DNA from: Trema orientale
Lineage: Eukaryota; Streptophyta; Magnoliopsida; Rosales; Cannabaceae
Reading direction: 5' to 3'
NCBI GenBank assembly: GCA_002914845.1
Contig: JXTC01000228.1
Location: 287,734-351,733 of the forward strand
Length of the DNA: 64,000 bases
Position 1 is the first letter of the stretch, and every line of letters starts with the position of its first letter. The position numbers and the translations under genes are program-made. Under the pieces are notes generated by a model. That model had not been told where the DNA came from. It saw only the letters and a program-made list of their open reading frames with translations, and did no database searches. This document shows, piece by piece, positions 44,257 to 55,645 of the stretch.

Positions 44257-45681
44257 ATCTCCCACTTGCCCTTTAAAGCAGATGTGATATATCACGCTGT
44301 CCTTTTCCTTCTAGATGATCCTCAAATACTTTGATTCCTAAAGATTTGATAAATGGATCAGCTAATGCTATCTTACTCACTGTAACGTCTCCCTACTAGG
44401 GTTAACACATAACAAAAGGTTGATCCTCTAGAGTATATTTTCAGATCGAGTATCTAAATTAATATATCTTATATAAGTTAGATCTTTCTCCAGGATAGAC
44501 AAGCATATAGTTCCTATTTCTCTGAAGATACTTAAGGATACACTTGACTATAACTCTATGTTCAGGTTCTGGATTGGATTAGTAACAACTTACTATACCA
44601 ACAGCATAATAAATATTATGCTATTGTACTAACCAAATTCTTATTGATGATTGTCATCCTATATCATTCCTAATGATTAGTATATCATCAATATATATAA
44701 ACTGGAAAAATCACTTTCCTGCCCTGAATCTTTTATAGATACAAGATTTATCTTTGTATCGATCAAATCAATAAATTCTAGACAAACATTTAAGTCTATA
44801 AATTAGATCTCTAAAGTTTCAAAAACTTTGCGCTTTCTTAGCCTTTTTCAATAAGTCCCTCTGGCTATACTTTTTAGATACAATCATCAAAATTGCTATT
44901 CAGGAAAGCTATCTTGACGTCCATCTAATTTATCTCATAATTAAGAGACATAGCTATGGAAAAGAGTATATAAATAGACTTGATCATAACAACAGAATAG
45001 ACATTCTTTCTGTATATAATCCTTTTGCAACTAACTTACCTTGAAAGTCTTTACTTTCCTGTCTATTCTTCTTTTTCCCTAGACTAATTTACATCGAAAA
45101 AGTTTTACCCCTCCAGGTAGATCTATAGGATACCAGATTCTATTAGAGTACATAAACTCTAATATGGATTCTATTGCCTTTTGCCAAAGATCTATATCAA
45201 CATCATCTATTTCTTCTTAGTAGATTAAGTAATCAGATTCTAGGTTATAGGACTCTCCTATTTCTAAATATTTACCAGATTGTCTCACAATCCTCCCACT
45301 ACAATGAGGGTCTGATATATGTTGATCTTCTAGTGATTTATCCTTCCTAAGTACTCACTCTAATCTATCTTTCATATATAGGCTGATTATATCATCAGTT
45401 AGCTCCTCAAGAAATAACTTACTTTGGGGTCGTAATAATGAATAATTGAACAACAACTTAATCATAGCCAAAAGTTTTCATTGTCTGTGAGATATTCCTA
45501 AGAATTCTCTATAGAGGTATTCAACGCTTCGATCCAATCGATGCGCCTTTATCCTTTTCCTAATTACTTTTTAGTTTCTGCTTTCAATTCTTTTAACTTT
45601 TCGAAAGAATTCAATTAGCAGTAACATTAGGAAAACATAATAAAATTATGAATAATCATTCATAATGATATATTCAAAACC

Positions 45682-45870
45682 TCAATGGCCTCGATTGCTC
45701 AAGGGCCCAAAGACAACAATATGTACTAATTTTAAACATCCTTGTATTCTTAGGTCTTTTCTAACAAAGGACCTTTTAGTCATTTTACCTTCCAGATAGA
45801 ATTCGCAGATTGATGATTGTTTGGCTTCTAACAAGTTTAGATACCTATCCTTAACCAATCTTTGGATCAT
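45682..45870 (-). pseudogene. Copia GAG-pre-integrase remnant
   Basis: QRLVKDRYLNLLEAKQSSIC, EFYLEGKMTKRSF, LKLVHIVVFGPLSNRG: the zinc-binding segment before integrase in plant Copia polyproteins. Part of a fossil. Confidence 0.85.
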
Positions 45871-46999
45871 ATTTAGGCTAATATGACCGAAGTATAACTA
45901 TGTCTTATTCTTAATGCTTACTTACTTTCTTATGATTAGATTTATCACGTTCAATCTCATCATTATTAGTATCATACAATGAGAATAATTTAGGTCAATA
46001 AAAATTTCATTTTATGTAATTAAGAATATTATTCTTTCACATAAAAACTTTATCGTTGAGACAAACAGAATAATAGGTTTTATCAAATATGAAACAAAAA
46101 ACAAAAAAAAAATTTAAATGCTTGACAATTTTTAATGTCCTAATTCATAAATCCATCAACCATGAATTTAAATATTTCTCATTTTATGTACAGACACCAT
46201 AGTTATTGTAGTCCTTACTCTTAGTGAACTTGCCTTCACTAAACCCCTTAGTTTTCTAGAACCCTTTGCAATAGACATGCAAACATGGTTAATGATTCTT
46301 GAATCCTATCCAAGATTCATTAAGTCATCTGCTAAAATAAGTTAATGAACAATAAATTGTTATTACCTTCCAATCAAGTATTGTATAGGTATCCCTAATA
46401 ATTTTTTTTCAATATCCTTTAGTGCTATATAGGAAACATTTTCCTTTTAGCTAGGAATTAGAAAATTCACCTTTAGCTACTTTAGCTTGGTGAAGATGTT
46501 CATTAGATATCTCATTGAGATTTATTATAATATTATAGTAGTTTGAATTCCTTGAATTTCATGCTGTAATATATTGGACATCATATGTTAACGTGTATCA
46601 ATGAATTATCTAGGAATTCTCCCATAACATACATGCTTTATTTTTCTTCACTAATCTCACTAGTGAATGTGGACGAACATATAAGAGTAAAAACTTACTA
46701 ACTTAACAGCCATAAGCACTAAGTCTAGGTTACATTAATCCAAATAACATAGTTTAACCATACGAGTTATGTGTGTGTGAGTACAGTAGGTAAAGGAATT
46801 AAGGACATATCTACTTAAACGAAAATAAATAATCCATATAATAGCAAACATCATGCAACAAATATTTCGAATAATTAACATAATGTAAAGTAAAATCTAC
46901 AATATGCAAGTGAAGTATCCCTAGGACTATCACTAATATTCATGGTAATTCAACTTACCATTAATTACAAGCCTCATACGGAAAGTCATGCAATTAACA

Positions 47000-49330
47000 A
47001 GTCAAACTGAAACAATTTCATTTAGAAAATAAGACAAATATCTCATATCTTATATTTCTAACTACCATTTAATTTAGTCCTCTACTCTACTAACAAGAAC
47101 TCCTACGGGAGGATATCAGTATTTCGAGTTGAGTGTGTAACTATTGTTTTAGTAATTAAGCTTTCTATATAAGACCGTCTCCTACGGGTGATTAGCCTCA
47201 TACAGTCCACCTAATACCTTATCCTAAGAAATTCATTTCCAGTACTACCCGGACGAAAACCCTCCGACGGGAGCTCAGCAAGATTTTGAGGCGAGGCTCA
47301 TCTTAGTACATAATGAACCAATAACGGAGACCGTAGGTATCTCATACCTTCTCCCGCTCAATATTTTATAATTAGGGATTTAATGATTTTATCCAGTTAT
47401 CTAACTTACTTAGTAACCTAAAATCAATTATGTAAGCATGTTCATATTTTGCATGTGAGTAGCTCTACTATCCTATGTGACATGTTACTAAGATCATGTA
47501 ATTAAATACTCTATATAGAATATGCATGCAACATTATTCATATAATAATCAAGTATTAGCAGAATTTAATAAAATAGAAAAGTTAATGATTATGAATCAT
47601 TCTATCATTTAATATTATTTAATAATTGAACAATCTTTTCACAAAAGATATGATTAAATAATAATTATGAGAGATAATATTCAAGTTTAAATAATTAAGA
47701 TTTTCACAAAATCTAATTTATTTAATTAAAACATTTAATCCAAATTAAATCTCCTTGGATATTTCAAAAATTCGAATTCAACTCTTGAATTTAAATTTTG
47801 AATTTTAATTATCTCATAATAAAAATATCTCCCACTAATTTGATTTTTAAATTTGAAGTTATGTCATAATTTTTAAATCATTAGTTTAATCTCATAAACT
47901 TTCTATTTAAATTTAAATTAGATAACGTAGATATTTACTAATTAAAATCTTCACAAGATTTAAATTAGATATGTTGATGATTTAATCAAATTAAATCTCT
48001 ACAGATATCTATTGATTTGAATTTAACTTTTAAATTTCAAATCTCAAACTAATTATCACATAATTAATATTAATTATCTAAAAGATTTAATCACATTAAT
48101 CTATTAGAATATTTCCAAATTTAAATTCAACATTTGAATTTCAAATCTTTAAATTAATTATTGAATAATTAATATAGATAATCTTTTGAAAATTTAATCT
48201 TATTAAATCTTCTAGATTATCTCTCGATTTAAATTCAACATTTGAATTTCAAATCATAAATTAATTATCAAATAATTAATATAGTAAAATTATCTAATTA
48301 CATAAATTTATATTTAAATTTATCTCATAATATCTAATCATCATTTTTAATCACATTAAAAATAAATAGAAAGTTCAAAATTTTGCCAAATCTGAAATTA
48401 TCTAATAATTTCGAATTATCGATTTTAATCTCATTAAAATTAACTACCAACTTTAAATTCAAAATCAAACAGATTTGGATAGATAAGATATTTTTTCTAA
48501 TTTTAATTTGAAATCTACATAAGTTTCAAATTTAAATTATAAAAGATTTAACTATTTAAATATCCTAGAATATCTATAAATTTGAATTCAAATCAAATTC
48601 AAATTCAAACAAATAACTAATTATCACATAAATAGTTTAGTAAATATCCAACCATCTATTTTGAATTTGTAAATTTTAAACATTATCACATAATATTTAA
48701 TTAAAAAATATATTTAATTAAAATTTTAAATGATTTCGAAGTAACTCTTAATTTCGAAATTTTATATTTTAATCGAATTAAAATATGTTTAAGATATAGA
48801 TCTTATCTATATCTATATAATTTAAAATTTTAATTTTGGTAGTTAATTAATTCCCTATTCATTTAAATTGATTTCCTTAAATAGTGGGATCTCATCCATA
48901 TTTAAATTTGAAATCAAATCTATTTAAATATGTGATCCTATCCATATTTAAATAGTCATTTAAATTTCCTAAAATCAAGTGATCTTATCCTTGATTTGAA
49001 TTTATTTAAATTGAGGATCTTATCCTTAATTAAATTTAAATTAAGGATCTTATCCTTAATTTAAATCTATCAGTAAACTAAGGATCTTATCCTTAATTTA
49101 AATTCATTTAAATTGAAGATCTTATCTTTAATTTAAATCTTTCTATAAATTAAGGATCTTATCCTTAATTTAAATTTCAAAAATTAGAGAATATAGAATT
49201 TTCTGATAGAATCTTATCCTATCAGATTAGTTATCAAAATTTGAATTTCAAAAATCAGATAAGGTAACTAATTCGAATTTCCTAAATTATCTTTAATTCA
49301 AAATTCAAATAAGGAAATTTAAAAATAAGA
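47000..49330 (-). other. Very AT-rich leader region of the Copia element, with repeated hairpin words
   Basis: About 2.3 kb of ttaaatttgaattt-like sequence without open frames. Between 48975 and 49170 the word gatcttatcctt recurs six times at 30-46-bp spacing, most within aaggatcttatcctt (a stem aaggat/atcctt). Confidence 0.65.
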
Positions 49331-49339
49331 AATTATCTA

Positions 49340-49960
49340 CAATGGATAATCTGAAGTCAATGGCATCGGGATGTCGAACAGAATGTCGCTGCATAGTTCA
49401 GAACAAACTGAAGGTCCGAACGGGAAATCGTAATGAGGACGATCCTCGGGATGTCATGTGGCCACGCTCGGGACAATCCCGAGAGCTGACGGGGTCGCAT
49501 AATGCTACGCAACCTCACTCGTGACAAGTACCAAGCGACGACGGGCTCGCATAGATTTCGAGACAAGCATACGAGACGGCATGCATGCGGCTATGAAGGC
49601 AGGGCAGCGATTGCATTGAGTTGCGCTTGATCAAATCGTGCACATGTGCGGCCAAAACACATCTTATGTGCTTTAGCCAAAGCACATCGTATGTGCTTAG
49701 TTAGTGCACGAATGCAGTATCATGTAATTAGATGGACCTTGCCTAACGCAAGGTCTAATTTACTTACACGGATTAACATTTCCGTGAGCACATCATTATG
49801 TGCTTGAAACTAAAGCACAATTCACGTGCTTAGGTGGTGCACGAAATAATGGCCATGCGCAAGACCATAGTGGTTTTGCATGTGTGGCCATATGGGTCTT
49901 GCTTTGGCAAGACCCAACATATATATATGGCTAGGGTATTAGATACCCTAGCTGCCCCAC
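49340..49960 (-). other. GC-richer island with dense stem-loops in the Copia leader
   Basis: Perfect stems: ctcgggA-type 49467-49473/49477-49483; atgtgcttt 49666-49674 with aaagcacat 49679-49687; accttgc 49736-49742 with gcaaggt 49748-49754; cacgga 49767-49772 with tccgtg 49781-49786; gggtcttgc 49894-49902 with gcaagaccc 49907-49915. No coding signal recognised. Confidence 0.75.
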
Positions 49961-50340
49961 CCCTCTTTTTTTTTTCTTTTTAATCCAAAATTTTAAAATC
50001 TTTAATTCGAGAAATAGTTTTTCCTAAAAACTAAAATACAATTAAAGATCAAATCATTTTCTATGAACACTTTTATCAAGAATATAAAATAACATTCATA
50101 GAAAAATCAAGAACATGTTAGAACGAAAAAACAAAAACATATCACATGATCATAAACATAGCAACATCCAATTGCTAAATCATTCAAACTCATTAAATCT
50201 AATGATCATCATACATAGTGGAGCATACTCATAAATATGAATAAGACCAAACACAACCACAGAGATCATCATGGAAATTATAGATCATCAAATATAAGAG
50301 AATAAACATGAACAAAATATGCTAGATCATCGAAAACCTT

Positions 50341-50353
50341 GGCTCTGATACCA
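50341..50353 (-). promoter_or_regulatory. Copia primer-binding site (initiator-Met type)
   Basis: Minus strand tggtatcagagcc, an exact match to the common plant site, 2 bp from the right LTR. Confidence 0.92.
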
Positions 50354-50355
50354 AT

Positions 50356-51984
50356 TGCTGGAAATTTCAAAAACAAATTTCCGAAAAACGATTTTTCCGA
50401 AAACGATTTCCGCAGTTTTGTAAACAAATCAAGAATGCAGTGGAATAGGTATTTTAAAAATTTTTCTTGAAACTTTACAAAATAAAAACATAGGATCGTT
50501 GATCTAACATAAATCAATTCATGGATCTTAGTTTAGATAAAACCTGGAAGCGCTTCACAACCATTGAGCCTTCATGTCTATTCTCTAGAATCCGTTGAAT
50601 AATCCAGTGTATGAGCATCTTCTTGATTCCCAAAGAGAGATGGCCGGACAATCTAGAAGACTTTCTTCCTTGTCCTTGACTACACGTCTACGACCATAGG
50701 TATCTCTCCCTCGGTTCTCTCTCACTCTTTCTTTTTCTCTCTGTCACACGAAATGCACAGCTACTGTGCTATAGGTGGCGTGTGGTACACTTAGAGAGGC
50801 TTAGGAGAACTTTTCTCTTAAGTATTTGAGAGATGTAAACCCTAATGAGCTTATTGGGCTCAACTGATCATTCAATTAGTAATTGGGCTATGTGTGAGCT
50901 AGACAGGGGACCTTATGGATCCAAATAGTCTAAGCTCCAGTGGGCCAACTATCCACAGTTATAATTAACTCTTAATTATGACTGGGCGTTGTACATTAAT
51001 ATTGGGGCACTCCACTATAGGCCCAATATTGCACTCTTAGACTAAATGTCATATATTTTCTGTGAAGCTAATTAACACCTTAATTAACTTGATCCATTTA
51101 GCATATACTATACCTGCAGATATACTCCCGATGCAATACCGTACTAGTGGGGTGAAATTACCGTATTATCCCTCCAGTACATATTTACCTTTGAGTTACT
51201 ATTTTTTATCTAATGGATAATAATTGACTACGATGTTTGTAACTGCCCGTACAAACACAGTCAAATTCACAAAGTGAATACCTGACGCCTGATTTTTTAT
51301 TATCCACGTCCTTGAAAAATCTCAAAGTGACATTATATGTATGGTATCCAAATCATGAAGGGCATTCTCGTCAATTCACAAATCTTATCTTCCAAGATAC
51401 CGGAGTTCGAACCATATAATCGGAACTAGTCCTTTAGTAAGTCAAAAAGATAAAACTCATGAAAGTAAGTCCGACAATCACTAAGATTAAGGTAATCTTG
51501 TAATAGTACTAGATTAGTGAAAGATAGAATATTGAGTTACGGCACTTAACCTCAAATTTTATTTTCACTTGGTCCAGTTCAATGCACTTATAACTTTCTT
51601 ATAATGTACTAGTGTTTCTATCCGAAGTCAGACGCTTCGATGATTGGAGACTTCATCAATCCCGTTGAAATAGGCAACACTACATTCTATGGCAAAATAA
51701 AGTATTCCATCTTTATTTGCAGAATGTGAACTTTTTATTTAGACATAATGAAATAAAGAATTTAGTCTCCCACATATGAACACTTCACATGAACAATTCT
51801 TTATTACTCATTATTAGTCATGGAAACTTTTAGACGTTTGCATAATAGAAAACATAAACATCATATATATATAATAGGGATATAATATGGAAGTTATTAA
51901 CAACAAATAGATAACACTTAAATCCAATAAATATTGTTTAAAATGCCAAACAAAGAAACTGCTTTCTAGGGCATATTCCCAACA
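50356..51984 (-). repeat. Right (5') LTR of the Copia element
   Basis: 1629 bp, TGCTGG...CCAACA in plus reading, adjoining the primer site and followed by ttata. Confidence 0.92.
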
Positions 51985-53286
51985 TTATATGTATTACTGT
52001 GCAGTTTTTTCTCTCATATATCTTTTATATATTTGGCCGAAACTGCTAATCCTAATCTAATTAGAATTGGGCTTGTTCTCTAATTCAGGCTTTAGGTGTA
52101 CTTTTATAAATATGTCCAACCCATGTAACTTATTTATAAAAATACCAACTTCTATGTAGAATCATTATTTTACACAGTTTCATGAAACTAATTTCACGAA
52201 TACTACCAACTAAGTATTGAGCTTTGTTGAGCTAGACACGGAACCTAATGGATCTAAACAACCTAAACTCTAATAGTATGATAAATATATAATAACTCTT
52301 ATTATGGCATTTATGTAAATACTATTAATAAAGGGGACACTCCACTAAAGGCCCAATACTGCATTCTTAGATTAAATGTCATGTTTTTAATTGAGATTTA
52401 ATCAACTAGCCTTGATTAACCGATCCACCTAGCATATTCTATACCACATGTAAAATTCCTATATAATGTCGTAGTTGGATAGGTAAAATTACTGTAATAC
52501 TCCTCTAATACATATTTACCTTTAAGTTACCATCTTTCTATTAAGGAATAATATTGTCGATAATTTTGTCTCAATGGCCATTTAGATAAAATTATCAACC
52601 ATTCACAAAGTGAATACTAAGATATTAGATTTAATTATTCCATGAATCTTGAAAGACTCTAAAATGGCATTAATATATATTGTTCTTAACTATTTGGTGT
52701 TCTCATCAATTCATAAACCATAACCTCTAATAAGCCAGAGTTCGTCTAGAATTTCTCAGAAGCTAGTCTTTTAATAAATCAAAAGGCTATAACCTATGAA
52801 AGAAAGTCTAGTCAAATACTAAAAATTAAGATCGATATACTTAGAGCTAGTTTGAAATAATATTAAGAATTGAGTTACGACACTCTAATTCTTTATATTT
52901 ACCCAGTCCAGTCCATTACACGTAACTTGTTTATGTTGTACTAGTGTTTCTATCTGAAGTCAGATACTTCAATAATTTGAGACACATCATTCCCATTGAG
53001 ATAGACAAACACTACAACCTCTAGTAAATAAAGTATTCTATCTTTATTTACAGATTATGAACTAGTTAATTTAGACTTAGATAAAGAAACAAATCTCTCT
53101 ATAACTAACACTTAATCATATTCATTTCTTTATACACAAATAAAGTCATAGAATCTTTTTCAGATAAATAAACCATTCAACTGAGATAATTTAATCTAGC
53201 AAATATCATAATTGTATATAAGAGAAAGTTGTTTACACTTAAAAAGTAAAATTAGAAATATACTTTTTATGGTAAATATCTCAACA

Positions 53287-53774
53287 ATTCCCACAAAAAT
53301 TTGATCCAAAATTAGAATAGCCTTTACGAGATTGGGGGTCAATTTGTTTTATTTATTTATTTATAAAATTAGGGAATTAGGAATTTGAACTCACACATCC
53401 CCACCTAGGAAATGTGGTCATTATTTCTAGGCTATGCCTACGACTACATAAGAATGTCAAATTGTTTTGAAAGAATAATCATTTATTGTCATTAAAATTG
53501 TCCTGAAATATCAATTCGTATACTTTGCATAACAATTCAACATGTTAAATTCGATCTCTAATCAAAGTTAAAAATTTCCAATTTCAATAGTTAAATTTTT
53601 ACTTTAAGATTGATTTGGGTGTGGACAGATAACAAACAAAACTTATTTTTGGAATAAAGAAGTGTGATATAAATTAAAGAGAGAAAAATAGTTACTACAA
53701 ATAATTAGTTGGGAAAATAGGTGTATTAGTCTAATAATTCATTGAAGATGAGTTTGCAGTTTTGTTTTAGAGTT
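53287..53774. other. Intergenic, no gene seen
   Basis: AT-rich, with an attt repeat near 53350-53367. Nothing coding recognised. Confidence 0.4.
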
Positions 53775-54469
53775 TAGACTATAGAGAAAAAGACACCAAT
53801 AGGACTAGGTCAACCCTCTTTTAGTCTTTTTTTAGGACTATGTTGAAATAGTAACAATTTTAGGACCAAAAGTTAGGACTGCAGCGAGGGAAAAAAAGCT
53901 AGATTTCATGTCTATCCTTGGGAAAATTTGAGGACTTGGTAGGTGGGAGTATTAAATGCTCATCTCTCTCTCATTTCAGTTTGCTGTCTTTTTCCTCACT
54001 TTTCCTTCTATTTTCCTTCTCTCTCTCTCTCTTTCTCTACTTCTTCTTATTCGGTTCTCTCTCCAAAAATCAAAACTTTGGTTTTCATCTTTAGAGGAAC
54101 ATGAAAGTACCAAACCATGAATCCAATTAATCTCTCTATCTCTCTATCTTATTTCACTTTACTTCCAATTTTCCTCTCTCTCTCTCTCTCTCTCTCTTCA
54201 ACTCTCTCTTTCTCTTTTTCTTAACAGCCATTTTACTATTTTATAAATAAAAAAATCAGCTAGAAAGAAGTATGGATTATATTAGGGAGTTTTTCCGATT
54301 TTGAAGATAAGTAATGAAGTTTTGTTCAAGAATAATCTTTTATAGTTGATAATGAGTTAGTAATATTTGAAGGTGGTCTATAATACTGATCTGGGCATTA
54401 TTGTGTTAAAAATTCTATGCTTTGGTATATTCATCATCTTCTTAACGTCTTGTAGATCTCATTATCATA

Positions 54470-54620
54470 TCGTAGGTCAAAATGATCTTGACGTATAGTC
54501 AAGACTAACTTGACCTTAAGTCAACATCCTCTTGACATTTGGTCAATATTATATTAACCCCTAGGAAAGTCAATATAATGTCATTATGATACTAACTTTG
54601 GAAGTCAATTTAATACTAAC
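54470..54620. repeat. 22-bp dyad array, block 1
   Basis: Units TTGAC-N5-GTCAA at 22-bp spacing: ttgacgtatagtcaa, ttgaccttaagtcaa, ttgacatttggtcaa, then degenerate units. Lies downstream of the gene remnant's stop codon. Confidence 0.85.
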
Positions 54621-55049
54621 TTGTGTTCAAAACATAATGACCAGTTTATCATCATTATCATATAATTATAATCCTGATTGATTAATTTTTTGAATTTACT
54701 TATTTTACAGGGATGGCAAGTACTGTTGTGTTTGTGAAGTATAATGGTCGTTGGATGAGTTTTTATAGTACACATACCGCATTACTATGTTATGCACAAT
54801 CTGTCTAGACATTGCTATTAGTTGGGCCTCTAAAAATTGACCAACACAAGTTTCAGCAAACAATGTTTCTTGCTCATCGGTTAACTTATCCTTTATAATC
54901 GTAATCATCTTATAGATTGTTTTGTGGAAGTTTATCTTCCCCAAAAGCATATCTTTCTCGGTTACATAGCATTCAAATGGCTGCAAAATAAAAACACAAA
55001 GATTACATCTAGGAAAGAAAAGAAAATTATAACATAAGAAAAGTTATAG

Positions 55050-55240
55050 CATTCTTGACTCGAAGTCAATAACTTATTAACACTTGGTCTAAAGTAATCT
55101 TGACCAGATGTCAAGATAGTATTGACCCCAAGTCAAGAATCTCTTGACTCCTTCTCAAGAAGCTATTGACTCACTTAATGTCAAGGAGTTCTTCATCTTA
55201 GGTCAAGATCTTCTTGACCTAGTGTCAGTAACTTTAATCA
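55050..55240. repeat. 22-bp dyad array, block 2
   Basis: About eight units, for example ttgactcgaagtcaa, ttgaccagatgtcaa and ttgaccccaagtcaa. Arms are conserved while the 5-bp centres vary. Lies in the intron. Confidence 0.88.
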
Positions 55241-55479
55241 ATACATATGAATAAACCACAACTAAATAAGTAGTATAAATATAAATACAAATAAGTCTTC
55301 AATCAAGAAACAATGACCAAAACACATAAAGGATAAAAGGAACATCTCCACTAGTTTACTAAAACAAATAGATATTAAAAATCCAACTCTTTTGTATCGC
55401 TCAATAATCCCTAAAATTCAAAACCTAACCTTAACAAAATAATCCCCACACTTAGGGCAATTATGCATAATATCAAGTT

Positions 55480-55645
55480 ATAAAGTTCTTGACTTGAGGT
55501 CAAGAACTTGCTGACACCAAGGTCAGGACAATCTTGACTTGATGTCAATATAGTCTTGACTACAGGTCAAGAAGGTCAATAAGCTATTGGCTTATAGTCA
55601 ATATCCTACTGACTCACCTGGTCAAGATCTTCTTGACTTGATATT
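55480..55645. repeat. 22-bp dyad array, block 3
   Basis: About seven units, for example ttgacttgaggtcaa, ttgacttgatgtcaa, ttgactacaggtcaa. Same arms and spacing as blocks 1 and 2. Confidence 0.88.

Larger units (their letters stand above)
43091..51984 (-). mobile_element. Ty1/Copia LTR element, broken, with long leader
   Basis: LTRs at 43091-44256 (with an assembly gap) and 50356-51984, both TGCTGGAAATTTC at the left edge. The 5-bp target repeat ttata is perfect (43086-43090, 51985-51989). The minus-strand primer site tggtatcagagcc is at 50341-50353 and the purine tract (minus gggcaagtgggagat) at 44257-44272. Remnants run, in minus order, protease (about 46170-46300), GAG-pre-integrase (45682-45870), reverse transcriptase IYIDDIL (about 44680-44705) and the end of RNase H (about 44280-44350). 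LTRs differ by about 5 percent where compared. Broken in many places. Confidence 0.9.
42600..53286 (-). repeat. Older Copia LTR, split by the nested Copia element
   Basis: Sequence on either side of the nested element (about 42600-43090 and 51985-53286) resembles, in order, the LTR of that element: gaacgcagcagaaaaatt near the start, then agctagacacggaacctaatggatc, cactccactaaaggcccaat, tagattaaatgtcat, acatatttacctttaagtta, gtgtttctatctgaagtc. It is more diverged. It ends tctcaaca with attcccacaaaa after it, placed like a purine tract on the minus strand, so this is probably the 3' LTR of an old element. Left edge approximate. Confidence 0.7.

Noticed and set aside
43843-44295. Frames across the run of N
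   Set aside because: The unknown bases read as X; they are assembly artefacts.
49342-49566. Overlapping 60-69-residue frames in the stem-loop island
   Set aside because: They arise on both strands from palindromic GC-rich DNA and match no family I recognise.
54470-55645. CRISPR-like or telomeric array
   Set aside because: 22-bp period with no constant repeat/spacer division, inside a MULE; it is a dyad-bearing tandem repeat.
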